Shown: positions 1 through 6,717 of the stretch, one piece after another
Position numbering within the stretch: position 1 is the first letter of the stretch
Layout of the letters: every line of letters starts with the position of its first letter
Virus record (IMG/VR): IMGVR_UViG_3300043409_000979
Location: 1 to 30,244 of that record
Length of the DNA: 30,244 nt
Direction: 5' to 3' (one strand)
DNA from: a virus
Translations under genes and position numbers: made by a program
Notes under the pieces: model-generated
What the model saw: only the letters and a program-made list of their open reading frames with translations
Databases searched by the model: none
What the model was told of the DNA's origin: nothing

Positions 1-22
1 CGTCCTTGACCTCACCCCGACG

Positions 23-60
23 AAAAAGCACCCTAGGAGACTCCCTATAGGGGGTAGGGA
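23..60 (-). terminator. possible intrinsic terminator after leftmost gene
   Basis: Just past the stop of the HTH gene, the minus strand reads TCCCTA, a seven-base loop, TAGGGA, then further short complementary TAGG/CCTA segments and a run of five T. This could end the early transcript. The stem is short and a gap separates it from the T-run, so the call is weak. Confidence 0.35.
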
Positions 61-65
61 CACCC

Positions 66-443
66 CTAATCGCCCTCTATAGCCTTCCTCGCCCCCTTAG
101 CACCCACCGTCAGCGCCTGCTGTGTGCAACCTATCGTTTCGGCCGCCTGGTCCATGCTCGTAAAGCCCGCGAGGTGCTCCAGGTCGAACGCGAACAGCAA
201 CCCCACTGCCCTGATCTGGATGCTCGCGCCTTTGTTGCCTCCAAAGATATACCCGAGCAGCCGCACCACGGCCACGCCTCCCGCTGTCTGCGCCTGTCGT
301 CTAGCGGTGACACGGTGCCAGCGCCACACGTCGTCGATCTGATCCTCGTCGAGCCCTATGTCGGCAAGGTCATCGCAGGCGGCGGAATAATCGGCGTCGT
401 CAATCATTGGGTGTTGCCGGTCTCTCCCGGCTGTCACGCCCAT
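66..443 (-). CDS. small helix-turn-helix protein, possibly terminase small subunit-like
   Basis: A 125-residue protein with an acidic N-terminal part and a C-terminal segment (about residues 95-122: SMDQAAETIGCTQQALT followed by basic residues) that reads like a helix-turn-helix. It probably binds DNA. It is the last gene of the leftward array. Small terminase subunits are similar in size and have N- or C-terminal HTH domains, so that role is possible, but it is not adjacent to the large terminase in this window. The start is uncertain: Met at 443 has only a weak AAGAG upstream, and an internal Met at residue 13 is an alternative. A transcriptional regulator is equally possible. Confidence 0.6.
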   Translation of the reverse strand: MGVTAGRDRQHPMIDDADYSAACDDLADIGLDEDQIDDVWRWHRVTARRQAQTAGGVAVVRLLGYIFGGNKGASIQIRAVGLLFAFDLEHLAGFTSMDQAAETIGCTQQALTVGAKGARKAIEGD

Positions 444-465
444 TGACTCTTGGCGGCGTTCCCGA

Positions 466-510
466 GCGGGCGTCCCCGCAGTTTGGCCCGCCGGTTTGAG
501 GCTTAAGCCT
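466..510. repeat. intergenic palindrome and hairpin
   Basis: The gap between the HTH gene and the NUMOD-like gene holds a GCGGG-CGTC-CCCGC hairpin (466-479) and a perfect 12-bp palindrome AGGCTTAAGCCT (499-510). Neither is followed by a T-run on the minus strand, so termination is not indicated. An operator or mRNA structure is possible. Confidence 0.4.
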
Positions 511-528
511 TGGCGAGCTCTGTCTCAG

Positions 529-1062
529 TCAGTGATGCACACTAGGCTGCACCTCGTCAAGGTCTGACATTTTGATGAGGCGCCAGCCTTTCCAATGAGT
601 TCTCGGATATTTTTCTTTTTTTAACTGACGGCAAATCCCCATTGCAGCTCTATGATACAACGGTTTTTTGCATTTGTGTAAATCGGGCGGAAACAAATTA
701 ACATTTACCCTGCACCACTCGAGTAAGTTGTTAAACTCAAATCTTTCTTCTTCTGGCGATTCAATAATCCAATGTTTGCAAAAAATATGATCTTGCAACC
801 CACGCTTCATTTTTCCAAACCCATTGCTCCCGATAACAGCTATCCTGCAAGCAGCTAGCGATTTTGCTATTGTTTCTGCAGTTTTTCGTTTATTTAACTC
901 GTTTCCTTTTTTGAAACCTCCAGCCCTGTTTTCTTTGTGAGCCATTGCTACACTTAAAGAAATTTTTGTTTTTGTTTGTTTTGAAAATGGATTTTGCTGA
1001 TGCCATTTTTTTATAGATTCAGATGTTTTTTGCCTGCTTTGAATTGATCTCATAAAATTCAT
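529..1062 (-). CDS. NUMOD-type DNA-binding protein, homing-endonuclease relative
   Basis: A 177-residue basic protein. Residues 26-75 resemble NUMOD3 repeats found in GIY-YIG and HNH homing enzymes (SKQTKTKISLSVAMAHKE, then a second KRKTAETIAKSLA unit). Residues 96-162 resemble the intron-encoded nuclease DNA-binding module: W98, a SP turn, FEFNNLLEWCR, and a terminal WKGWR. No GIY-YIG or HNH catalytic motif is visible, so it is either a DNA-binding remnant of a homing enzyme or a free-standing NUMOD protein. The gene is visibly richer in A+T than its neighbours, suggesting recent arrival. Its start overlaps the previous stop by four bases (ATGA). Function beyond DNA binding is not supported. 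Confidence 0.65.
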   Translation of the reverse strand: MNFMRSIQSRQKTSESIKKWHQQNPFSKQTKTKISLSVAMAHKENRAGGFKKGNELNKRKTAETIAKSLAACRIAVIGSNGFGKMKRGLQDHIFCKHWIIESPEEERFEFNNLLEWCRVNVNLFPPDLHKCKKPLYHRAAMGICRQLKKEKYPRTHWKGWRLIKMSDLDEVQPSVHH

Positions 1063-1235
1063 TTTGCCCCTTCCACCTCGTCAAGATCCTCCTGTGTCCA
1101 GCCCTCCCTGCGCATCTGTTGTTCCAGTGCTGCTGCTCTGGCCTCGGCCCGCAGTGCTCTAGCTTTGGCCTCCTGCAAGTGCATTTTGAGCGCCTCGATG
1201 AGGTAGTGGTTTTCCAGGCGTTCAATAGGTGTCAT
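1059..1235 (-). CDS. small charged coiled-coil protein
   Basis: A 58-residue ORF beginning MTPIERLENHYLIEALK, with an alanine/arginine/glutamate-rich helix (KARALRAEARAAALEQQ) and an acidic C-terminus ending LDEVEGAK. It is almost entirely predicted helix and may form a coiled coil. Its start overlaps the preceding gene and its stop overlaps the next start (ATGA), which supports it as a real coupled gene. The LDEV ending recurs near the end of the NUMOD-like protein downstream, with a 12-base identity in the DNA. Function unknown. Confidence 0.7.
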   Translation of the reverse strand: MTPIERLENHYLIEALKMHLQEAKARALRAEARAAALEQQMRREGWTQEDLDEVEGAK

Positions 1236-1536
1236 TCCCCTCCTCCCATTTACCCAGCGTGCGAAGGAGCGCCTCTGCCCTATCTTTTGCTGAGATGTGG
1301 ACCTCCATCAGTTTAAAGTCAGTGTCCCAGTCTTTTCTGTTTTTTAGGTGCCAGACGTAGGAGTGGATCTCCTTGTAGCCTTTAAGCACCTTCTCCGCCT
1401 CATGCATCGCGTTGAGGTCGGTAGCAAACTGAGGGCAGTCCACCACCCATCCATCAGGCGTTTTGTAAATCTCGCCGCTCTTGCCCACAATCCCACACGC
1501 CTGCGCAATTGCCGCGTTGATTTGTTCGTCAGTCAT
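1222..1536 (-). CDS. phage ABA-sandwich domain protein
   Basis: A 104-residue protein with the layout of small phage proteins annotated as ABA-sandwich domain: an N-terminal DEQINAAIAQACG helix, a central ATDLNAMHEAEKVL motif, and a C-terminal AEALLRTLGKWEE. These are widespread in environmental phages and their biochemical role is unknown. Its start shares ATGA with the stop of the upstream 53-residue gene. The family assignment rests on recalled motif similarity, not a search. Confidence 0.7.
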   Translation of the reverse strand: MTDEQINAAIAQACGIVGKSGEIYKTPDGWVVDCPQFATDLNAMHEAEKVLKGYKEIHSYVWHLKNRKDWDTDFKLMEVHISAKDRAEALLRTLGKWEEGNDTY

Positions 1537-1694
1537 TCCTGTGGCCCCTCCAGTTCGCGGATGTCATCAATGAGGTCATCAATCTCTTGCTGAGTCCGTG
1601 CGCACGGCGGCCTTAAGTTAGTCAGGTCATCAATCACTGACATTGCTCTGGCGAGCATGTCCCACAGTTGGTCGAGTTCTTGTTGTTGGTTCAT
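1533..1694 (-). CDS. small acidic helical protein
   Basis: A 53-residue protein starting MNQQQELDQLWDML and ending in an acidic helix (QQEIDDLIDDIRELEG). I chose the Met at 1694 because it forms an ATGA overlap with the upstream stop; a longer reading with an N-terminal extension would run into that gene. No recognised family. Likely helical, with possible dimerisation. Confidence 0.6.
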   Translation of the reverse strand: MNQQQELDQLWDMLARAMSVIDDLTNLRPPCARTQQEIDDLIDDIRELEGPQE

Positions 1695-1855
1695 TTCAGT
1701 GTTGCCTCCAGTTCGCTCAAATCGCATTCCAGTTCAGCCGCAACTTCCATGCGGGCCTCAATTTCGCTCTCAGCCTGCACCGTCCAAAATCGGTAAGGCG
1801 TCCAGTCGTGCGAGACTCGGTAGGTCAGTTTTTTTATTTGGTATGCTGTGGTCAT
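1691..1855 (-). CDS. small hypothetical protein
   Basis: A 54-residue protein starting MTTAYQIKKLTYRVSHDW and ending in the acidic helix ELECDLSELEATLK. The beta-then-helix pattern (WTVQAESEIEARMEVAAELE) resembles small phage proteins with an AESEEEA-type segment, and loosely the 59-residue protein at 8941-9120. The start at 1855 avoids a long poorly supported N-terminal extension. Coupled to the next gene by ATGA. Function unknown. Confidence 0.6.
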   Translation of the reverse strand: MTTAYQIKKLTYRVSHDWTPYRFWTVQAESEIEARMEVAAELECDLSELEATLK

Positions 1856-1883
1856 ATTGCTTTCGGTAGTTAGGCCATCAGAC

Positions 1884-2303
1884 TTAGGCTCCCTGTGCGT
1901 TGGTTGGCCGTCTAGCTGCGTTAAGCTCACGCCGGTCGCGGATAAACGATACAATGGAACCGTAGGTTAGCCCCACGGTGTCCACGTCAATCTGGTTGAG
2001 CATTTCGCACGCCCGCTCAAAATGCGCCTCCAGATCCAACCTGCGCTCATGCAGCGCCGGGTGCACTACTTCGCATGCTAGGCAGGGTCGGGATAGCAGC
2101 GCGGTAATCTCGTTTTGCAGTTTGCCAATCTCTTCGTTTGCTCCAGCAAGTTCAATTTCGAGTTTGTGCGCCTCAATACATTCAGCAATCTTTTGATCGC
2201 GGAGTGCTTGGTTGATCTCAATCTGCCGAGCTAGTCGCTCGCCCAGGTCTTGGGCGGCTGCGTACACGTCGGCCTTGGTTACGTTGGCTAAGTCAAGGGT
2301 CAT
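1884..2303 (-). CDS. coiled-coil protein with Cys-X2-Cys motif
   Basis: A 139-residue protein starting MTLDLANVTKADVYAAA. The middle is a long coiled coil (IEAHKLEIELAGANEEIGKLQNEITALL), followed by CLACEVVHPALHERR, a possible metal-binding Cys/His cluster, and another helix. A longer reading would overlap the initiator gene out of frame, so the Met at 2303 was chosen. Its leader is AC-rich (ACCAAAACCAACC) rather than a Shine-Dalgarno sequence. It lies directly after the initiator gene, so a role in replication is possible but unproven. Confidence 0.6.
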   Translation of the reverse strand: MTLDLANVTKADVYAAAQDLGERLARQIEINQALRDQKIAECIEAHKLEIELAGANEEIGKLQNEITALLSRPCLACEVVHPALHERRLDLEAHFERACEMLNQIDVDTVGLTYGSIVSFIRDRRELNAARRPTNAQGA

Positions 2304-2335
2304 GGGTCTGTAGTCGGTTGGTTTTGGTCTGAGCT

Positions 2336-2938
2336 TTAGAGAAATCCTAAGGCGGCTTTCATGCGAGCCAGTCTTGCTATGTCTTTGGGGTCGGTAATCT
2401 CGGCCTCTTCGTTCTTTGAGCCGCTGCCGCGCCTCAAGCGCGAGCAAGCGGGCTCGGGTTCTTCTTTCTCTATATCTCCCGCTGCCGCTTGGGGCGGCGC
2501 GGAGATATTGTTCTCTGTTCTCTTCTTGCACACCTGTGAGGGTTTCACGTCGTGACCCTGTGAGGGTTTCACGTGCTCACCCTGTGAGGGGTTGCCATGA
2601 CCCTGTGAGGGGTGGCTAATCGAGAGCAAACAAAAGGCGTTTCGGGTTGCCCTAAGTGCTCCATTTGCGCCGGAAAAGATGCGGATCAGCCCGGCTTTTT
2701 GAAGGTCAGGAAGGCACCTAGAAACGGTATTTTTAGACGCTCCAATATGGTCGGCCAGCTGCTCGTAGGAGGCTGCAAAACGACGCTTCTGGTCGGTCCC
2801 TGCAGCACTTTGAAAATGGGTCAGTGCATGGTAAACAGCGTAATGATTGGGTCCGTACTGGCCTGCAATCTTGGCAGCCTCGCGGGTCTGCCAGGCAAAA
2901 GGGCCTTCCTGCTTTGGGTTTTCAGAGCGTGCTTTCAT
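2336..2938 (-). CDS. winged-helix replication initiator, lambda O-like organisation
   Basis: A 200-residue protein. Residues 54-90 form a winged helix-turn-helix (SYEQLADHIGASKNTVSRCL, then LIRIF), like the HTH_36-type N-terminal domains of phage and plasmid initiators. Residues 108-137 carry four PSQ(G/V) repeats, encoded by four DNA iterons. The tail (138-200) is charged and probably disordered. Gene order matches lambda O next to its helicase partner: it overlaps the DnaB-N/RecA-fold gene by four bases. I infer that it binds the iterons within its own gene and loads the helicase. It is shorter than lambda O. A transcription factor is the alternative. Confidence 0.7.
   Translation of the reverse strand: MKARSENPKQEGPFAWQTREAAKIAGQYGPNHYAVYHALTHFQSAAGTDQKRRFAASYEQLADHIGASKNTVSRCLPDLQKAGLIRIFSGANGALRATRNAFCLLSISHPSQGHGNPSQGEHVKPSQGHDVKPSQVCKKRTENNISAPPQAAAGDIEKEEPEPACSRLRRGSGSKNEEAEITDPKDIARLARMKAALGFL
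2533..2611 (-). repeat. four iterons, candidate replication origin
   Basis: CCTGTGAGGG (plus strand) occurs at 2533-2542, 2557-2566, 2581-2590 and 2602-2611, spaced 24, 24 and 21 bases. The last three extend to the imperfect palindrome CCCTGTGAGGG, and the intervening DNA is also partly conserved (GGTTTCACGT in the first two spacers). The repeats sit in the inter-domain linker of the initiator gene, as the lambda origin iterons do in O. A pyrimidine-rich AT-leaning tract follows at about 2505-2530. Confidence 0.65.
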
Positions 2939-4281
2939 TTGCGTTTTTTAGGGTCTTTGTCTTCTAAAATCGGCTTTGCGCATGGCTTCCAGATCATGCC
3001 GTCCCGCTCAGGATTTGGGCTGTGTCTAATGTGTATGCGGGCCGAAAACTTGCCGGTGTCCATGCTCATCATCCCCGCGCGTAGTCGCCGCTTAGTCATC
3101 GTCAGTGAGCATGTCGGCGGGTCGCCCTCGGGTGTCTCCACCCGCTGCAATGTGACAACCTCTCTGGCCCAGTTTGTGAGCGCAGAGCTTCCAAAACCAG
3201 CGTAGGCCAAGTCTGAGTCAGTGCGTGTCGTGCCCTCGCGAGGCTTTGGAAGGTGATGGATCAAGGCCATGATGACGCCCGTCTTGCTGCTGATCCTGTT
3301 TAGCGCGTTGCAAAACTGCGTCACCACTGCTTGGTCTGAAATATCGTCTCCAAGGTAACACATCAGCGGGTCGATCCAGACGATGTCAGGAGAGTGCCGG
3401 ATCACAAGAGCCTCTAGCACTCGCAAGAACTCTGCGCCGGCGTGCGTGTTGTCGCGGTAAAAGACCAGCCTCTCGTTGAGTTCGGCACGAACGCGCTCGT
3501 CGCAATTGCCCTTGCCGTATTTGCAAACCACCGATTGCAAGATTTCGGACTGGTCGCCCAGGTCGTTTTCGGCTTGCAGAATCAGGCTTTTCAGCGGTCG
3601 CACCGGCAGGATCCCAAAGGTGAGCAGTTCGCCAAAAGTCGAAAGCTCGGCAGTGTCCCGAGGGATTGCCCAGCCAATCGCAAGTTGCATGGTCAGAGAG
3701 CTTTTGCCGATGCCACTTTGAGCATTTATGAGCACAGAGCCGCCTTTGCAGAGCCAACGGTCGCCTAGTACCGTGTTGGGGTCGTGTTTGGTATCGTATT
3801 CCAGCAACTCGGCAAAGCTAGTCTGCCGCACCTCGCCCAATCCCTGTTCGGCCGCCGCTACCGTCACCGCATCGCCTAGGCTCGCCACAACGTCACCCGT
3901 TGGCTCTCCCGCAGAGAGTGCCTGGGTCGCATGTGTCAGCTTTGCCAGCAATTCCCGACGCCGTGATGCGTCCTGCACCAGTCCGCACCAGTCTGGCAGC
4001 GGGTGCAGGCTTGGCATGGTTGCCGACAGGTCAGAGATTACCCCAAACGGGATTCCCTGGGTCGCTAATCGGTGGAACACCGAAATGGGGTCCAAACTAG
4101 CCCCCTCGTCTGCTGCTGCCCGGATGCCGGCAAAGATTGAAGCCAGTTGTGGATCGTAAAAATCACCAGCTCGAAGCCCGCAACTGGTGACGATCTGAAG
4201 GGCTGTTTGTGGCGCAAAAAGTAGACAGCCCAACACCGCCCGCTCGGCCTGGTCGGCCTGCGGGATCGTGATGTCGCTCAT
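2935..4281 (-). CDS. replicative helicase-like ATPase, DnaB N-domain plus RecA fold
   Basis: A 448-residue protein. Residues 5-125 match a DnaB N-terminal domain (QAERAVLGCLLF, DFYDPQLASIFAGI). Residues 175-400 form a RecA-type ATPase: Walker A AQSGIGKSS (187-195), Walker B DIVWIDPL (299-306), and ALIHH (339-343), as in RepA/AAA_25 phage helicases. It probably unwinds DNA at the adjacent origin as a hexamer loaded by the initiator downstream. The combination of a DnaB N-domain with a RepA-like ATPase core is worth noting. The C-terminus is basic (EDKDPKKRK). Helicase polarity and DnaG interaction cannot be told from sequence. Confidence 0.85.
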   Translation of the reverse strand: MSDITIPQADQAERAVLGCLLFAPQTALQIVTSCGLRAGDFYDPQLASIFAGIRAAADEGASLDPISVFHRLATQGIPFGVISDLSATMPSLHPLPDWCGLVQDASRRRELLAKLTHATQALSAGEPTGDVVASLGDAVTVAAAEQGLGEVRQTSFAELLEYDTKHDPNTVLGDRWLCKGGSVLINAQSGIGKSSLTMQLAIGWAIPRDTAELSTFGELLTFGILPVRPLKSLILQAENDLGDQSEILQSVVCKYGKGNCDERVRAELNERLVFYRDNTHAGAEFLRVLEALVIRHSPDIVWIDPLMCYLGDDISDQAVVTQFCNALNRISSKTGVIMALIHHLPKPREGTTRTDSDLAYAGFGSSALTNWAREVVTLQRVETPEGDPPTCSLTMTKRRLRAGMMSMDTGKFSARIHIRHSPNPERDGMIWKPCAKPILEDKDPKKRK

Positions 4282-4283
4282 GG

Positions 4284-4496
4284 CTACAGCGCCGCCTCAA
4301 AGTCTCGCTGCATCCGAGCAAACGGCGACAACGTCTCTGCCTCAAGGGTCGCCTCGAACATCTGCACGGCTTTGGCAAGCGTCCACGTTTCCATGCTGTC
4401 ACCGTCAATCCCCGCCTGCCCACAGCCTACCAGCGCCTTGTGCGCCTGCTCTAGCTCTGATGCAATCCTCTCTGCCTCTTGGTTTTTGGTTTTCAT
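4284..4496 (-). CDS. small helical protein
   Basis: A 70-residue protein starting MKTKNQEAERIASELEQAHKAL, mostly helical. The start at 4496 is supported by a good GAGGAG Shine-Dalgarno sequence seven to eight bases upstream, one of few in the window; the longer reading would start inside it. It lies two bases from the helicase start, so it is in the same operon. No family recognised. Confidence 0.65.
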   Translation of the reverse strand: MKTKNQEAERIASELEQAHKALVGCGQAGIDGDSMETWTLAKAVQMFEATLEAETLSPFARMQRDFEAAL

Positions 4497-4552
4497 TTGT
4501 CTCCTCAAAAGTGTTGCGCGTTGATCGGATGCGCGCCCCCCGGATGGTCAGA

Positions 4553-4960
4553 TTAGAACGGGATCTCGTCAGAGGCGAGTTCGTCAGACGCACCGGCGCT
4601 CAATGGCAGCCAGCGTTTGATTTCCAAGTAGCCCTTGCCGGTTTTCTCGTTAATGCGGTCCCCTTCGGCCAGTTCTACCTTGGCGATCTTGCCGATGCAG
4701 TCTTCGGTTTCGATGGTCAGCGTTTTCCCTTCCACCACCTTTTTACCGATGGCAGTAGCAAACTCGGACACGTTGCGCGAGTTCTTGGAGGTGAAAACGA
4801 CCCAACTCTTGAAGGTCAGCGGGCCCACTTTAACCTCAAGTTGCAACATCTCGTTTCCGGCTTTGGAAACGGCGTCAATCGCGTGCTCGATGCGTGCCAG
4901 ATGGATGCCTGGGCCAATGTTCTGGGTCTGTTCAGTGGATTCGATTTTCAATGATGGCAT
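4553..4960 (-). CDS. SSB-like / DUF669-like ssDNA-binding protein
   Basis: A 135-residue beta-rich protein with EMLQLEVKVG, FKSWVVFTSKNS and KIAKVELAEG strands resembling phage DUF669-type single-strand binding proteins. The C-terminus ends ASDEIPF, close to the acidic DDIPF tip with which bacterial SSB recruits partner proteins. I infer that it coats ssDNA for replication and for the RecT-like protein upstream. The leader (ACCATCAACCAAAAAC) lacks a Shine-Dalgarno sequence. Confidence 0.7.
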   Translation of the reverse strand: MPSLKIESTEQTQNIGPGIHLARIEHAIDAVSKAGNEMLQLEVKVGPLTFKSWVVFTSKNSRNVSEFATAIGKKVVEGKTLTIETEDCIGKIAKVELAEGDRINEKTGKGYLEIKRWLPLSAGASDELASDEIPF

Positions 4961-4980
4961 GGTGTGTTTTTGGTTGATGG

Positions 4981-5706
4981 TTAGATTCCAAAGGCTGCAA
5001 AGAAACGCTCAGGGAAGGCCACTGCCTGCGTGGCAATGTCTGCCGGGATGTCCAAATAGGTCTGGTCTGGCGTGATCCAGCCCTTTTTCCGTGCTCCTGC
5101 GGTGATTTTTTCACGTTGCGCGTCGGTCTTGTCTGACAGGAGCCGCTGCATCGGGTTAATGCGTTGGATTGGTTCCGGCAGCGGTTGCGAGGTGGCCTCA
5201 ATTTGGATCGGTTCCGGTTCGGTCTGCACTGTCACCGGACCAAACTCTGCCACTTCCTCAGGTGCGTAAAGGCCAGACAGGACGCCAGGGTAAATCCCGC
5301 GCACTGCCTCGGAGATGCACCGGGCTTTGAGCATCTGTCGCGGAAACTTCTTCCAGGTCGGGTTGCCCGTCAATTGAGCGCGCTCGGCGTCCTTAATGGT
5401 CCAGCTTACCTTCAAGCTGCCCCCTTGGGGATGAGTGAACGTCCCTGAGACTGCCTCGTGTGTGTAGTCGTGCCACTCCACGCGGCCTCCAGCCTGCTGG
5501 AACCGTGCAAGCATGGCTTCACTTTTCAAGGACGGCTTGCCGTTGATGATGTGATAATCGCGGGCTGCTTCGGCTGGATGCCGTCCCTCGGCTTGGCACA
5601 GTAAGCCCAGCGCGAGGGCCTGCTCTGCGGTCTGGATGCCAAACAGTTTGGATTTGGCAATGGCTTCCGCCATCAACTTTGTTTGATCGAATGGTATTAG
5701 TTGCAT
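4981..5706 (-). CDS. recT: RecT-family single-strand annealing protein
   Basis: A 241-residue protein with RecT-like features: an N-terminal helix (AEAIAKSKLFGIQTAEQAL), a central AEAARDYHIINGKPSLKSEA segment, then SGTFTHPQGGSLKVSWTI, and the PTWKKFPRQMLKARCIS block followed by EAVRGIYPGVLSGLY. Such proteins anneal complementary ssDNA after 5'-end resection. The C-terminal third is proline-rich and variable. It lies between a RuvC-like resolvase and an SSB-like gene, with a PD-(D/E)XK nuclease further upstream, forming a recombination cassette. It overlaps the end of the resolvase gene by 10 bases. Confidence 0.85.
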   Translation of the reverse strand: MQLIPFDQTKLMAEAIAKSKLFGIQTAEQALALGLLCQAEGRHPAEAARDYHIINGKPSLKSEAMLARFQQAGGRVEWHDYTHEAVSGTFTHPQGGSLKVSWTIKDAERAQLTGNPTWKKFPRQMLKARCISEAVRGIYPGVLSGLYAPEEVAEFGPVTVQTEPEPIQIEATSQPLPEPIQRINPMQRLLSDKTDAQREKITAGARKKGWITPDQTYLDIPADIATQAVAFPERFFAAFGI

Positions 5707-6176
5707 TTGGTTTTCATTTTTAGCCCAGCCTCAAGGATGAGGAGAGCGTCTGCGGTTTTCAGTGTGACTGAAAGTTTTGGATAAAGCGCCTGTGCGCGTC
5801 CTTTAAGGTGAGCCTTCCAGCGGTTCCCGTGCGTTTTCTTGTCACCAAGGCCGAGAACCTGCTGCCATTTCTTGGGCGGCAGATACTCAATCCGGGCCCC
5901 ATAGGCGGCAAGGATGCCTTCAATCCTGCCGTAGTTGCGGAACATGGTTGCCATGCTACTGCCGGACATCTTGCCCGCAAACTTCGGCAGTTCTTCCAGA
6001 AACACTGTAGGTGTGTCTGCGCTGGTCGTGTTGTGCGCAGTGCAAAGGATCATCAGTTGCGTATCCATGTCGTGTAGCGTGCCCGGCATTGGCAGTGCAT
6101 GCACACTCCCGTCGGTGTCGATGTAGGCGATCCCGCCGCCTACGCCTGGGTCGATTGCGATGTAGTTTTGGGTCAT
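5697..6176 (-). CDS. RuvC-like Holliday junction resolvase
   Basis: A 159-residue protein with an RNase H-fold RuvC signature: YIAIDPGVGGGIAY (Asp9), VFLEELP (Glu61/62), and KTADALLILEAGL (Asp143) near the C-terminus. It probably cleaves four-way junctions or branched DNA before packaging. I chose the Met at 6176 because it makes an ATGA overlap with the upstream gene and sits close to the first catalytic strand; the longer reading adds only MGDMG. Length is near that of bacterial RuvC. Confidence 0.85.
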   Translation of the reverse strand: MTQNYIAIDPGVGGGIAYIDTDGSVHALPMPGTLHDMDTQLMILCTAHNTTSADTPTVFLEELPKFAGKMSGSSMATMFRNYGRIEGILAAYGARIEYLPPKKWQQVLGLGDKKTHGNRWKAHLKGRAQALYPKLSVTLKTADALLILEAGLKMKTKCN

Positions 6177-6511
6177 TCCCATATCTCCCAATCAATCGCA
6201 AGCAAGTCTTCTATGGACATGTAAATATCTTCTGTTCCAGATACATAGCCCTCGTCGTCTGTCCATTCTGCCCTACGGATGTAGCTGGCTCCGTTTTTTA
6301 ACTGCTCAAAGGCAAAAAGACATGTGCAGCCTTTCAGATTGCTTTTTCTTCTTGATGGCTTTCCTTCCCAGTCATCTGCAACCAACTCATCCATGCCAAT
6401 TCCAATATCTTGATCGCGGTGAGAAAAAATACCTAGATACCAGGATTTCCTTCGCACCTTCCAACCAGCAGCCAGCTTATCCAGCAGTTCGTTTCTTGGT
6501 ATGTCTTGCAT
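6173..6511 (-). CDS. tandem Tad2/DUF2829-like protein, candidate Thoeris antagonist
   Basis: A 112-residue protein made of two similar halves. Half 1: LAAGWKVRRKSW (13-24) then MDELVADDWE (40-49). Half 2: LKNGASYIRRAEW (71-83) then MSIEDLLAIDWEI (98-110). Each half has the DUF2829 signature of an L..G..(V/I)RR..W start and an (D/E)LLA.DWE end, with 24-25 residues between the two key tryptophans. DUF2829 includes Tad2, which sequesters Thoeris signalling nucleotides. The separation within each half is shorter than the single long insert of classic Tad2, so binding is uncertain. The gene is AT-richer than its neighbours. It overlaps the resolvase by ATGA. Confidence 0.65.
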   Translation of the reverse strand: MQDIPRNELLDKLAAGWKVRRKSWYLGIFSHRDQDIGIGMDELVADDWEGKPSRRKSNLKGCTCLFAFEQLKNGASYIRRAEWTDDEGYVSGTEDIYMSIEDLLAIDWEIWE

Positions 6512-6513
6512 GG

Positions 6514-6717
6514 TTATTTAGTAAGTCGCGCCCAGATACGGGCAAGCACGCTGTGGTTTTCAAGGTGGTTGAGCGACTCACGGAGCAGCCGTATTGACTC
6601 GCCTTGCCACGCGATGATCTGCCTAGCGTCCGTCAGTTTTGCGGATGTTTCTTTGAACTTTGCGCGTTCGTCGCGGAGTTTGCGACGAAGCTCCCAGATT
6701 TGTTTTTGCGTGCTCAT
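6514..6717 (-). CDS. small coiled-coil protein
   Basis: A 67-residue protein starting MSTQKQIWELRRKLRDERAK, helical and strongly charged throughout, with heptad-like leucines (IRLLRESLNHLENH). It shares ATGA with the stop of the basic 50-residue gene upstream and ends two bases before the Tad2-like gene. No family recognised. Confidence 0.65.
   Translation of the reverse strand: MSTQKQIWELRRKLRDERAKFKETSAKLTDARQIIAWQGESIRLLRESLNHLENHSVLARIWARLTK

Noticed and set aside
2531-2612. CRISPR-like short array
   Set aside because: Four 10-base repeats with 11-14 base spacers are too short for CRISPR and lie in a coding frame; iterons fit better.
2612-3205. 197-codon plus-strand open frame
   Set aside because: It is antisense to the initiator and helicase genes, whose domains are clear.
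4268-4954. 228-codon plus-strand open frame
   Set aside because: It lies opposite the SSB-like gene and a small gene with a good ribosome-binding site, and all other supported genes are on the minus strand.
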